DNA of 64,000 nucleotides from Thermosipho affectus (GTDB lineage: Bacteria > Thermotogota > Thermotogae > Thermotogales > Fervidobacteriaceae). Location of the stretch: NCBI RefSeq assembly GCF_001990485.1, contig NZ_LBFC01000003.1, forward strand, positions 50,834 through 114,833, read 5' to 3'. Both the position numbers and the translations under genes were made by a program. Numbering within the stretch: position 1 is the stretch's first letter; every line of letters starts with the position of its first letter. Under the pieces are notes generated by a model. That model made no database searches, was not told the DNA's origin, and saw only the letters and a program-made list of their open reading frames with translations. This document shows, piece by piece, positions 45,343-55,072 of this stretch.

Positions 45343-45592
45343 TTTCATTCTCCAAACTTTCTAAAAACTCTCTATATTTTTTGTCTATCTGTTCTTTTTC
45401 ATGTTTAAAATTAATAAGCTTTTTTCTAGCTATGGAAAGTAAATCAACGGCCTTACCATATAACTTTAAAGCAAGCTCTATATCAACATCATTTTGATGA
45501 AAATAATCTTTTATTCTTTCTATTTTTTCGATAAGATCATTGAATTCCAATCGTTCCATATCTTCAATTTTTAAAGAGAGTATGTCCTCCAT
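45323..45592 (-). CDS. xseB: Exodeoxyribonuclease VII small subunit
   Basis: An 89-residue mostly helical protein. LEFNDLIEKIERIKDYF then DVDIELALKLYGKAVDLL is the XseB two-helix pattern. It binds XseA to form exonuclease VII. The ATG at 45592 follows AGGAGG at ideal spacing, and it overlaps the end of xseA by 29 nt. Confidence 0.88.
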   Translation of the reverse strand: MEDILSLKIEDMERLEFNDLIEKIERIKDYFHQNDVDIELALKLYGKAVDLLSIARKKLINFKHEKEQIDKKYREFLESLENENEEGLF

Positions 45593-47009
45593 ACAATTCC
45601 TCCTTTTTATTCTTTCTCTCATTAAACACCTTTACATTGATTTTTCCATCCTTAAGATAAAGTCCCAATTTTTCACCTATCTTTATTTGCCTTATACTAC
45701 TTACTTTCTTTCCGTTTTTCAAAATGACTGCTCCACCAAAAAGTAGCGGGGCAAGTTCTTCTTTTTTTAACAATTCTTGAAAAATTACATTTATGCTAGA
45801 TTCTGCACGGGAAATCTTTAATTCAAAATCTTTTTCAAGTAATTTTGCATAATTGAGCATATTACTTTCTTCATTTTTAAACTTACCATTCATTTTCTCA
45901 GAAATAAAATTGAGAACATCCTCTGAAATCCTACGCTTTGAAAAATCTATTTTATACTCTAGATGATTTTCTAAATTTTCATAATAATTATCCAACAAAT
46001 AATTAATGTTTTCAAATCTAACTGTAATTGTTTTATTTATGTAATCTATAAGTTGGAAGTTCAATATGTTATTAACATTTTTGAATAAACTCATTACCAA
46101 CAATCTCAAATCATTCCAATTATTATCAACTTTCTTAATATTATCATCTATCTGCTTAGAAATTGCCCTTGCAACTTCTGTAGGCGTTGCAAACCTTTTC
46201 CATGCAACATAATCTGGAATAGTAAAATCCCTTTCATGTCCTATTCCAGATAACACGGGGCAATATTCATTAAACTTTGCAATCTCAACGCCTAATATTA
46301 AATCATCAAAATACATTAAGTCACTCTTTGCCCCTCCACCCCTTGCAATTACAACTACATCATAATCAATATTAGATCTTTTTATTCTATTTAAAGCTAA
46401 AATTATTCCCGTTGCTGTTCGCGCACCTTGCATTGGTGATTCATACAAATGAACGATTGGTTGATAAAGATAGCTAACTTTTAAATTTTTCAAAAAATCC
46501 TCATAGCCTGCGGCAGTACTTGAAGAAATAATTGCTATTTTCTTTATAGGCGGAAGTTCTGATAAATCGTGTTTTTCGAGCATAAGTAAATTTCTCATTT
46601 TAAGTTCTTTTAATATTTCTTTCCTTCTTTTCTCTATTTCAGATTCTCCAACAGGTGCAATAGTATCTGCAAAAAATGTAAAACTCATTCTATCTCTATA
46701 AAAAGATAATTTACCTTGAAAAATCCACTTTTTCCCCACTAGATCTTTTTCACTTTCTATCCCCAAAACTTTTAACATACGCGGATACAAAAATTTTAAA
46801 ACAAAAACCGTAATCTCAATGTTTCTCGTTCCTTTTTTTCCGGGATAGGTCTGAGAAACATCAATGTACAATCCCGTGTTATGTACATTTGCCCTTACAA
46901 CATCCGCATAGAACCTAAATGTTTCCTGTGTAATACCAGTAGATTCTATCTTATTTACAACGTACTCGTTTAATTCTATCAAATCTTTAAATTCTTTCAC
47001 TATTCCCAC
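45564..47009 (-). CDS. xseA: Exodeoxyribonuclease VII large subunit
   Basis: A 481-residue protein: N-terminal OB-fold (1-120), catalytic domain with VVVIARGGGAKSDLMYFDD (about 218) and SGIGHERDFTIPDYVA then RFATPTEVA (about 255-275), then a long coiled-coil region to about 410 and a C-terminal tail with LKDGKINVKVF. It degrades single-stranded DNA. GTG at 47009 is used; GTG at 47000 is an alternative because the polA stop overlaps here. xseB follows. Confidence 0.92.
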   Translation of the reverse strand: MGIVKEFKDLIELNEYVVNKIESTGITQETFRFYADVVRANVHNTGLYIDVSQTYPGKKGTRNIEITVFVLKFLYPRMLKVLGIESEKDLVGKKWIFQGKLSFYRDRMSFTFFADTIAPVGESEIEKRRKEILKELKMRNLLMLEKHDLSELPPIKKIAIISSSTAAGYEDFLKNLKVSYLYQPIVHLYESPMQGARTATGIILALNRIKRSNIDYDVVVIARGGGAKSDLMYFDDLILGVEIAKFNEYCPVLSGIGHERDFTIPDYVAWKRFATPTEVARAISKQIDDNIKKVDNNWNDLRLLVMSLFKNVNNILNFQLIDYINKTITVRFENINYLLDNYYENLENHLEYKIDFSKRRISEDVLNFISEKMNGKFKNEESNMLNYAKLLEKDFELKISRAESSINVIFQELLKKEELAPLLFGGAVILKNGKKVSSIRQIKIGEKLGLYLKDGKINVKVFNERKNKKEELYGGHTLFKN

Positions 47010-49666
47010 TCTTTTCCTTCGTATAAGTCTACTTTTAATGGGACTTTTAACTTAACAGAATTCTCCATTTTGTCTACTATTATTTCTTTTACTATTTCCA
47101 ATTCCTCCTTTGGAACTTCAAAAACTAATTCGTCGTGAACTTGCAAAATCATCTTTGTTTTTAATTTTCTCCTCAAAAGTTCATTATGTATATTAATCAT
47201 TGCAATCTTTATGATATCTGCTGCTGTGCCTTGAATCGGTGTATTTATCGCTATTCTTTCACCTTCTTGGCGAACATTTTTTGACCTTAGCTGTGGAATA
47301 TATCTTTTTCTTCCAAACAAAGTCTTTACAAACCCATTCTTTTTTGCAAATTCCACTGTCTGTTTAATAAAATCAAAAACACCATTGTAATATTTAAAAT
47401 AACTATCTATTATCTTTTTTGTCTCATTTACATTCAATCCTATTCTCTTTGACAAACCATACGGTGAAATACCGTATATTATCGCAAAATTTACCATTTT
47501 TCCAATTCTTCTCATATCTTCTGTAACCATTAATTCAGATATATTAAAGATATTTGCAGCGGTAATGGTATGGATATCATAATTATTTTTAAATGCTTCA
47601 AGTAATTTTTCATCCCCACTCATGTGGGCTAAAATTCTCAATTCAATTTGTGAATAATCCGCTCCGACTATATACCAGTCTTCAAATTGAGGCTTAACAG
47701 CTTTCCTAATTTCTCTGCCTTCTTCAGTCCTTGTGGGTAAATTTTGAAGATTAGGCTCCGAACTGCTCAATCTACCTGTTGCAGTTCCCGTTTGATGAAA
47801 GCTACTATGTACTCTCTTTGTAATATCATTAACAGAATTTGGTATTGAATCAATATAGGTACTCTTAAGCTTTTGATATTTTCTATGTTCCAATAACAAT
47901 TGCGCAATTTCATATTCCTTGGCAAGTTCTTCTAAAACCTCTGCATTTGTTGAATCTCTACCCGTTGAGGTCTTTTTAATAGATGGAAGTTTAAGTTTAT
48001 TAAACAACACTTCTGCAACTTGCTTAGAAGAATTAATATTAAAACGCTCACCGGAAATCTCATAGATTTTTTCTTCTAATCTTCTCATCCTCTGTTCATA
48101 TTTTTCGGATAATATTTTCAAATAATCCAAATCAAAATACACTCCATTTAATTCCATTTGAGCAAGTACATTTATAAGTGGCATTTCTATGTTGTAGAAC
48201 AAATCTTTTACTTCTGATATATGTTTACTCAATATATGAAACAATCTAAATGTAATATCTGCATCTTCGCAAGAATACTCTGCAGCTTTTTCAATTGGAA
48301 CAAATGAAAAATCATTCCCAAATAAGGGAACACTACCATCCACTAATTCGTCAAAGCTTATCATTTTATACCCCAAAAACTTTAAAGATAACTCTTCAAG
48401 ATTGTACTTTCTTTCATCAGGATTTAAAAGATACGCAGCAACCATTGTATCAAAATATGGGGGATGGGGATCAATTCCAAAAAGTTTAAAAATCTTATAA
48501 TCAAACTTTAAATTCTGACCCACTATATTAAACTCTCCACTTTCCAAAATTTCCTTTAAAAACTTTAATACATACTTTTTTTCAAAATTTTTTCCATTGA
48601 CATGTGAAACGGGGATATAGTATGCTTTACCTTCCTTTGTAGCAACAGATATCCCTACAAGTTTTGCACTATATGGTTCAAGTGAAGTTGTTTCTGTATC
48701 AATGGAAAAAACTTTCATTTTCTTTATCTCATCTTGTAGTTTTTCAAGTTTTTTTAAATTATCCACTACAATATATTCCTTTTCAAATTCCTCTTGCAAA
48801 TTAAGTTCTTTAATTATCGAAGAAAATTCAAAATTTTTCAAAACTTGTAAAAGTTTTTTTTGATTATACCCCTTATATATCAAATCCTCTGCTTTTAAAT
48901 TCAAGGGCACGTCGTATATTAGTTCAACCAATTCTCTACTTAATGTTAAATTTTCCTTTGAGTTTTCAAGTAATTTTTGTAGCTTATTGGTAAGTAACTT
49001 TTTATTTTTTATAACATTGTCCAAAGAACCATATTTTTTCAACAAAGATGTGGCAGTCTTTTTTCCTATTCCCTTAACACCTGGAATATTATCAATTTGA
49101 TCTCCAACAAGAGAAAGATAATCTGCAAATTGATACGGATAAATCCCGTACTTTTCATACACTTTGCTTTTATCGTATAAAACTAAATCTGTAATTCCCC
49201 TTTCTATCCGCCAAACAAAGATCTTATCATCAACAAGCTGCAATAAATCTTTGTCACCTGTTATTATATTTATCTGTTCAAAATCATCGTAAAATTTTTT
49301 TGCAAGTGTTGCGATAATATCATCCGCTTCGTATCCCATTAATTTTAACACTCTTAACCCAAAACTTTCCACAAATTCCTCTATATACGGAAGTTGTTCA
49401 ATTATAAGCTTGGGGGTTTCAGGCCTATTTGCTTTGTATTCAATCAAAAGTTCTTTTCTTTTCTGACTTCCTCCTTTTGAATCTAAAACAAAAGCACAAG
49501 CATCTTTATTAATATTGATATGCTCTTTAAAAAACTTTATTAACATCTTTGCAATTCCGTATACTGCATTTGTATGCTTTCCTGTAGAAGTCTTTAAAGA
49601 TTGATCTATTGCATAAAACGCCCTATAAACTAAACCTGTACCATCAAAGAGAAACAGATTTGCCAT
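47000..49666 (-). CDS. polA: DNA polymerase I
   Basis: An 888-residue three-domain enzyme. 5'-3' exonuclease (1-290): LFLFDGTGLVYRAFYAID, GDKDLLQLVDD. 3'-5' exonuclease (about 300-480): FSIDTETTSLEPY keeps the DxE motif, with YSCEDADITFRL later, so proofreading is probably active. Polymerase (480-888): GRLSSSEPNLQNLP, VGADYSQIELRILAHMSGD (motif A), RRIGKMVNFAIIYGISPYGL (motif B) and LQVHDELVFEVP (motif C). The ATG at 49666 follows GGGAGATGC; longer starts overlap the neighbour. The gene sits in a DNA repair cluster with xseA and mutS2. Confidence 0.97.
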   Translation of the reverse strand: MANLFLFDGTGLVYRAFYAIDQSLKTSTGKHTNAVYGIAKMLIKFFKEHININKDACAFVLDSKGGSQKRKELLIEYKANRPETPKLIIEQLPYIEEFVESFGLRVLKLMGYEADDIIATLAKKFYDDFEQINIITGDKDLLQLVDDKIFVWRIERGITDLVLYDKSKVYEKYGIYPYQFADYLSLVGDQIDNIPGVKGIGKKTATSLLKKYGSLDNVIKNKKLLTNKLQKLLENSKENLTLSRELVELIYDVPLNLKAEDLIYKGYNQKKLLQVLKNFEFSSIIKELNLQEEFEKEYIVVDNLKKLEKLQDEIKKMKVFSIDTETTSLEPYSAKLVGISVATKEGKAYYIPVSHVNGKNFEKKYVLKFLKEILESGEFNIVGQNLKFDYKIFKLFGIDPHPPYFDTMVAAYLLNPDERKYNLEELSLKFLGYKMISFDELVDGSVPLFGNDFSFVPIEKAAEYSCEDADITFRLFHILSKHISEVKDLFYNIEMPLINVLAQMELNGVYFDLDYLKILSEKYEQRMRRLEEKIYEISGERFNINSSKQVAEVLFNKLKLPSIKKTSTGRDSTNAEVLEELAKEYEIAQLLLEHRKYQKLKSTYIDSIPNSVNDITKRVHSSFHQTGTATGRLSSSEPNLQNLPTRTEEGREIRKAVKPQFEDWYIVGADYSQIELRILAHMSGDEKLLEAFKNNYDIHTITAANIFNISELMVTEDMRRIGKMVNFAIIYGISPYGLSKRIGLNVNETKKIIDSYFKYYNGVFDFIKQTVEFAKKNGFVKTLFGRKRYIPQLRSKNVRQEGERIAINTPIQGTAADIIKIAMINIHNELLRRKLKTKMILQVHDELVFEVPKEELEIVKEIIVDKMENSVKLKVPLKVDLYEGKEWE

Positions 49667-50009
49667 CTTTTTGCATCTCCCTGATCTCATGCAACGTATT
49701 TACAGCACGTCTCAAATGTGGTATAACGATTGATCCACCTACAATTAAAGCCACATCAAACACCTCAAAAAATTCCTCATCGCTCACTCCATGCTCTACA
49801 CACCTAATCATATGATATGTTATACAATCATCACATCTTAACACCATAGAAGCAACTAATCCCAATAACTCCTTAGTTTTTTCATCTAACACACCTTTTT
49901 TGTAAACATTTGTATCCAGATTAAAAAACCTTTTTGTATTCAAAGTACCATTTTCAAGTATTTTCTCATTCATCTTCTCTCTGAATTTTTTAAATTCTTC
50001 AAGATTCAT
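49644..50009 (-). CDS. Carboxymuconolactone decarboxylase/AhpD-family protein
   Basis: A 121-residue all-helical protein. LRCDDCITYH carries the redox CxxC (C59, C62) and His66 typical of AhpD-like peroxidase partners, and EEFFEVFDVALIVGGSIVIP is the second conserved helix. Probable role: thiol-based peroxide or redox defence; the partner is unknown. AAAGGAGG precedes the ATG. It overlaps polA by 23 nt. Confidence 0.88.
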   Translation of the reverse strand: MNLEEFKKFREKMNEKILENGTLNTKRFFNLDTNVYKKGVLDEKTKELLGLVASMVLRCDDCITYHMIRCVEHGVSDEEFFEVFDVALIVGGSIVIPHLRRAVNTLHEIREMQKDGKSVSL

Positions 50010-50010
50010 A

Positions 50011-52101
50011 TTATTCCTCCTTTAATTCATAAGTGAAAATAACTTCATCTCCATTGGAAAGTGGTTCTGTAAAATAAGCGCTTTTTCCATTTTTTAACAA
50101 TTTATAATTTTTTATTTTCTTTAAATCAATCTTAAACTTGCTAAATATATCGGCTAAAATTATCCCCCCGCCATCTTCAGAATAAGTTGTATATATTTTA
50201 TCACCATTTTTTATCTCATATTCTTTACTTACCAAAACACCATTTACTTCATACAAAAGCGTATCCTTTTCAATTACCTCCTCTTTTCCATTCAAAACTA
50301 TCTTTACACTCTTCGTTTCACTCTGGGCAACATCCTTTATCTTCAAAGGAGTTATTTCAAAAACAACTTTAAGTGTTTCCCCAGGATCTACCTGATTTTT
50401 GTCCGATAATTCCAATTCGTTTTTAAAAATCTTCACTTTACCAACTTTTTTCTCTTGATAAATATCATTATAAAAAAACTCTACTGTTGCAAGTTCCCTT
50501 TCAAGTTCAGCCCTTATATCCTTGACAAAAACTGGATTATACTCAATCTTATCTCCATCTTTTAAAATAACATTCTCCTTTATAATTTCGCCATTTAATG
50601 AAACAGATGGAAAGTATTTCCTTTTTTTATCACCAAAATCCAAAATTATAGGTAAAACTACATCATAAAGACTATAGGATTTTTCACCTGTTTGTGATGG
50701 TTTACCAATAACTATTCTATCACCATGTTTTACTTTATCTCTTAATGTAGCACGTTTCCCATTAATATAAATGGGTGCGGGTTTTGGTAATTCACCTTTT
50801 AATATTTTCATCTTTCCATTAATTTCAAGAACAATAGATTCACTTGGTTTTCCCAAAAGATCAATCATCGAATATCCACATTGTAGAAGTACTTCGCTTA
50901 ACATATGCCCACCAGAAAAACCAACTAATTGTATCGGTTCATCATTTACAAATACCTGTTCAAAAATAGTACCACTCTTTGTAAGTGCAGTATACGCAAT
51001 TCCTAGCGGAGTTACAAATTCACTACCAACAACAATTCCCGTATTATCTAAAATATTCAAGTTTTTTGCATCTTTTAAAGATATATTATCAATTTCTATA
51101 TCCAACTTTTCTGCAAGTCTTTCCACGAATCCTGGAACTTTTGCCCCACCACCAACAACCATTACCACTTGCGGCTTGTCACCATTTAAGGTTAAAATCT
51201 CTTCAGTAATCTTTGTTGTAATATTATCAACTACCGGTCCAATTATTTCGTTAAGTTTTTCTTTTGTAATTTCTTTTTCTTTATCTAAGATATTTCTATA
51301 AACTTTTTTATTTTCTTCTGGAGTATTTAACCAACGCTTTAAATTTTCCGCTGTGGAAAAATCTACAAGTAAAGCCTTTGTTATTGATTCTGTCATTTCA
51401 TCTCCAGCAAGTGGCACCATTCCATATGCTATAATGGTTCCTTCCTTGGATATGGCAATATCACTAGTACCCGCTCCAACATCAACCAAAGCTATATTTA
51501 AAATTCTTAAATCTTCCGGTACAGTTATATTTATCGCAGCAATTGGCTCCAAAGTCATGTGCGTCATTGTAAGATCTACTTTTCTTAAAACTGACACCAT
51601 TGCATCCACTACTTGTATCGGCAAAAAGGCCGTTACAACTTCTACTTTTGCATTCTTGCCTTTTAACCCCTTTATTTTTTTCAACCAATTTCCGTCTAAT
51701 TCATATTTTATTACGGAATAACCCACACAATACATATTTTCCGCATCAATCTTTTGCACCGCGCTATCAACCGCAGAAAGTTCTAATCGCGTTATAAGCT
51801 CATCATCTATCTCATTAACGTGTGAAATATCCTCTTCATATTCACCAATAGCCGTGGTCAAAAATCTTCCTGCAAGTGCAACAGCTACTTTATCCAAAGT
51901 CACATTGTTTCTACTTTCAAGCTCTTCCTTTACCTTCTTAACCACCCTTGCAACTTTTTCCACATCGTGAATTTGTCCATCCAACATTGCACGATGTTCG
52001 TGTTCTTTTAATACTATATCATGGACTATAACTTTCTCATCTTCCAATGAAGCTAACACACCTGCAATTTTTCTTGTGCCTACGTCCAGAGCAAAAACCA
52101 A
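50011..52101 (-). CDS. FtsA-like actin-family ATPase with long repeat-bearing C-terminus
   Basis: A 696-residue protein. Residues 1-365 are an FtsA/PilM-type actin-fold ATPase: ALDVGTRKIAGVLA (phosphate 1), LVDVGAGTSDIAISKEG (phosphate 2, about 205) and VVMVVGGGAKVPGFVERLAE (adenosine motif, about 318). The remaining 330 residues are beta-rich with at least four copies of an NG...GD(K/E/R)I pattern, resembling small beta-grasp-like modules. No membrane-binding amphipathic tail is obvious. It may act in cell shape, division or envelope assembly. It is longer than FtsA (about 420). The start is TTG after GGAGGTG. It overlaps none of its neighbours but is only 3 nt from mutS2. Confidence 0.8.
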   Translation of the reverse strand: MVFALDVGTRKIAGVLASLEDEKVIVHDIVLKEHEHRAMLDGQIHDVEKVARVVKKVKEELESRNNVTLDKVAVALAGRFLTTAIGEYEEDISHVNEIDDELITRLELSAVDSAVQKIDAENMYCVGYSVIKYELDGNWLKKIKGLKGKNAKVEVVTAFLPIQVVDAMVSVLRKVDLTMTHMTLEPIAAINITVPEDLRILNIALVDVGAGTSDIAISKEGTIIAYGMVPLAGDEMTESITKALLVDFSTAENLKRWLNTPEENKKVYRNILDKEKEITKEKLNEIIGPVVDNITTKITEEILTLNGDKPQVVMVVGGGAKVPGFVERLAEKLDIEIDNISLKDAKNLNILDNTGIVVGSEFVTPLGIAYTALTKSGTIFEQVFVNDEPIQLVGFSGGHMLSEVLLQCGYSMIDLLGKPSESIVLEINGKMKILKGELPKPAPIYINGKRATLRDKVKHGDRIVIGKPSQTGEKSYSLYDVVLPIILDFGDKKRKYFPSVSLNGEIIKENVILKDGDKIEYNPVFVKDIRAELERELATVEFFYNDIYQEKKVGKVKIFKNELELSDKNQVDPGETLKVVFEITPLKIKDVAQSETKSVKIVLNGKEEVIEKDTLLYEVNGVLVSKEYEIKNGDKIYTTYSEDGGGIILADIFSKFKIDLKKIKNYKLLKNGKSAYFTEPLSNGDEVIFTYELKEE

Positions 52102-52104
52102 GCC

Positions 52105-54387
52105 TCACACCTCCACAACGGTAACTCCAACTCCACCTTCACTTGGCCTTCCAAAACGATAACTTTTTATCCTCTTGTCTTCTCTTAAAAAATTCCATAT
52201 ATTCGAAGCCAAGCTTCCAGTACCTTTTCCATGCACTATATATCCAGTCGAATAATCAGAGTATATAAGATCATCAATAAACTTATCCACAAGTTCAATA
52301 GCTTCTTCCACAGTCTTTCCCCTTAAATCAATTTCATTTGAAGAAAGCACAGAAACACTTTGATATAAAACAGGTTCTTCATCTTTTTTAGGTGGCTCAA
52401 CCTTTCTCAATTTTGACTTTTTTATCTCTATTTTTAATCCATTAAAATCTACAAGAATTTTCCCGTTTTGCCTTTTTTCAATTATCCTACCAACAGCCGT
52501 TCCATCTACCAATTTAACGTAATCCCCTTTGTTTATTTCCTGGGCTATATTTGGATACTTTAAACTTTCCAAAGTTTTATCCACCTGGGTAATATCCTTT
52601 TCCCTTTGTTCAAGCCTTTTTAATTTTTTCTTTATTAATTCTTCGCTATTTGTTTTGGTAGAAAACAATGCAGACTGGATCTCTCTTTTTGCCGTTCTAA
52701 ATTCCCTATAAATATTCCTCAATTCTTTATCAAGTTCCTCTATTTTCTTTAACTTCAAAATACTATATTTTTTTTCATACTCCGATTTTAATCTCTCATA
52801 TTCTTTTAACGTCTTTTCAAGAAGCTTCTTCTTTTCTTCTAGTTCACTCACTTTTAAATTCAAATGTTTAATTATATTTTCAATTTTTAAATGATCCTCA
52901 GATATATATCTCTTTGCTCTATCAATAATATTTTTATTCAATCCCAACCTTTCTGAAATTTCAAACGCATGTGATGCACCTGGAGTATTTAAAAGTAACC
53001 TGTAAGTCGGAGATAAAGTATTTATATCAAATTCCATTGACGCAGTCATAATATCATCACGTTCCATCGCAAATAACTTTACATTCGTAAGGTGAGTAGT
53101 AACAATAAATTTAATATTTTTTTCAAGCAAATGCTCTATAATTGCAATTGCAAGAGCACTACCTTCAAATGGATCAGTTCCCGAACCTAATTCATCTATA
53201 ACCACCAAAGAATTTTCATCGGCATCTTTCAAGGCTTCTATTATTCTTACCATATGAGAAGAAAAAGTGCTGAGATTTTCCACAACATTTTGAGAATCAC
53301 CTATATCTACAAACAACTTGAAATTTGGAATTCTTGTACCTACATCTGAAAGAACGGGAAAACCATGTTGGGACATGAATATAAACAGAGAAATAGTCTT
53401 CAAAGTAACAGTTTTACCACCGGTGTTTGGACCTGTAATTATCAATCCTTTTTTATCTTTAGGAATATCTATAGAAATTGGAACAACTTTATCCCTTGAA
53501 ATTAATGGATGCCTTGCGTTTACTAACTTTAAATACGTACCTTCTGGCTTTACCACAATCCCATTATTTTTATACGCATACTTTGCACGAGCGAAAAGTG
53601 AATCAATATGCCCAACTATCTTTATATCGTTAATTAAATGTGCATATCTATCGTGAATTTTACTAGTTATTCCTCTCAATATTTTATTGATTTCTATCTT
53701 TTCTTCACTTCTTAATATTTCAATTTTATCATTTAAATGTATGAACTCCTGAGGTTCAAAAAACAATGAAACTCCAGTATTTGAAACTCCATGAACAATT
53801 CCTTTCAAATGTCCACGTGCTCCTGATTTAATTATAAACACATATCTTCCATTCCTAATCGTATACAACTGCTCCTGTAAATATCTACTATTTTTTGAAA
53901 TAAATTTTTCAATCTTTTCTTTTATTTCTAAAGATAACCTTTTTTGCTCTTTTCTAATAACGGACAAGTTTTTAGATGCCTTATCCTTAACATTTCCATC
54001 AGGTTCAAACACAGATTCAATTTCATTAATCAATGCATCATAATTTCCTAACTTTGATATATAGAAACTAACTTTATACCTTGTACTACTTATAGCTTCT
54101 TTCAAGCTATGCACAAGTAACATAAATTCCTTTATCTTAAATATTTCATACGGCTCAAGAATGGGATAATTTTTTGTTTTTTGCAACAAAGGTCTAATAT
54201 CTTCAATTTTTTGAAAAACAGGTAACCCTTGGGTTACCTGTATATCAAACACTTCTTGAAGATACTCATACTCTTCACCATTCACACATTCTTTTGAAAT
54301 TTTTTCCAAGTGTTCTCTACCATACACAGAAAAAGTATATTCCAAAAACTGCTTAAAAACATCTTCCCAATCCAAAAACCGCTCCAT
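52105..54387 (-). CDS. mutS2: MutS2 family endonuclease
   Basis: A 760-residue protein: MutS-like core and clamp helices (1-300), ABC-type ATPase with Walker A TGPNTGGKTVTLKT (about 327), signature block STFSSHMVRI, Walker B VVIDELGSGTDP and later VTTHLTNVK, a long coiled coil (about 500-610), and a C-terminal Smr nuclease domain with IDLRGKTVEEAIELVDKFID and YIVHGKGTG. MutS2 suppresses homologous recombination or rescues stalled ribosomes. GGAGTTTG precedes the ATG. Confidence 0.96.
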   Translation of the reverse strand: MERFLDWEDVFKQFLEYTFSVYGREHLEKISKECVNGEEYEYLQEVFDIQVTQGLPVFQKIEDIRPLLQKTKNYPILEPYEIFKIKEFMLLVHSLKEAISSTRYKVSFYISKLGNYDALINEIESVFEPDGNVKDKASKNLSVIRKEQKRLSLEIKEKIEKFISKNSRYLQEQLYTIRNGRYVFIIKSGARGHLKGIVHGVSNTGVSLFFEPQEFIHLNDKIEILRSEEKIEINKILRGITSKIHDRYAHLINDIKIVGHIDSLFARAKYAYKNNGIVVKPEGTYLKLVNARHPLISRDKVVPISIDIPKDKKGLIITGPNTGGKTVTLKTISLFIFMSQHGFPVLSDVGTRIPNFKLFVDIGDSQNVVENLSTFSSHMVRIIEALKDADENSLVVIDELGSGTDPFEGSALAIAIIEHLLEKNIKFIVTTHLTNVKLFAMERDDIMTASMEFDINTLSPTYRLLLNTPGASHAFEISERLGLNKNIIDRAKRYISEDHLKIENIIKHLNLKVSELEEKKKLLEKTLKEYERLKSEYEKKYSILKLKKIEELDKELRNIYREFRTAKREIQSALFSTKTNSEELIKKKLKRLEQREKDITQVDKTLESLKYPNIAQEINKGDYVKLVDGTAVGRIIEKRQNGKILVDFNGLKIEIKKSKLRKVEPPKKDEEPVLYQSVSVLSSNEIDLRGKTVEEAIELVDKFIDDLIYSDYSTGYIVHGKGTGSLASNIWNFLREDKRIKSYRFGRPSEGGVGVTVVEV

Positions 54388-54398
54388 ATCAAACTCCT

Positions 54399-55037
54399 TT
54401 AAAATGGTATACTGAGTGCAAAGTCTAAATTCAAAGAATTTTCAGGTTCAAGCTCAATTGAAACGTCCTTCCCCGTTTCAGTTTTCGACCCTGTATAGAA
54501 TTGGATACTATAATATAACCTTCCGCTTAAATATATATTCTTACTTAAAACAAAATCACATCTAATTCCAGGTTTTAAAGCAATCGAAGATATCACAATT
54601 TTATTGTAATGCTCAAAGTTCACACTTTCAAAATCACTTAAAGATGTACTACTCCCAGAAATTTTTTGGAATATCTCTTTTTGCAATAAAACTTCTCCCT
54701 GAAAACCAAGCTGTAATTTTTCCCCAACATTAAACAAAGTAACACCAAATATCTTTACATTAAAGTCAAATCCCAATCCTCTAACCAAATATTCTTTATC
54801 TGGATCAAAATTTGCAAACAGGCTAAAACCATATGCCACTGGAGAATTGTGTTGAGGATCAACATTTTTTTCATATCCAAAAAACATAACAAAATTTTGT
54901 AATAAAGAATAATTATTCATTAAATTAGTATCAGCTGGCTTTAAATATCTCAATCCTAACCAAGTCGATTGATTTAATGTAAAAGAAAAAATACTTAAAG
55001 ACAATAACAATGCAAATATCATAACCACTCTTTTCAT
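54399..55037 (-). CDS. Exported beta-rich protein, probable outer-membrane (toga) component
   Basis: A 212-residue protein with a signal peptide (MKRVVMIFALLLSLSIFSF). The mature part alternates hydrophobic and polar residues in strands and ends in aromatic Phe (FALSIPF), as in outer-membrane beta-barrels; GRLYYSIQFYTGS is strand-like. No family was recognised. The ATG at 55037 has GGAGGTGAG directly upstream, better than the longer frame. Location in the toga is inferred. Confidence 0.75.
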   Translation of the reverse strand: MKRVVMIFALLLSLSIFSFTLNQSTWLGLRYLKPADTNLMNNYSLLQNFVMFFGYEKNVDPQHNSPVAYGFSLFANFDPDKEYLVRGLGFDFNVKIFGVTLFNVGEKLQLGFQGEVLLQKEIFQKISGSSTSLSDFESVNFEHYNKIVISSIALKPGIRCDFVLSKNIYLSGRLYYSIQFYTGSKTETGKDVSIELEPENSLNLDFALSIPF

Positions 55038-55072
55038 GCAACTCACCTCCAATTAATATTATATCACAAAAA

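Noticed and set aside
50771..51301. A 176-codon plus-strand frame opposite the FtsA-like gene
   Set aside because: It is a serine-, proline- and phenylalanine-rich shadow of the real gene.
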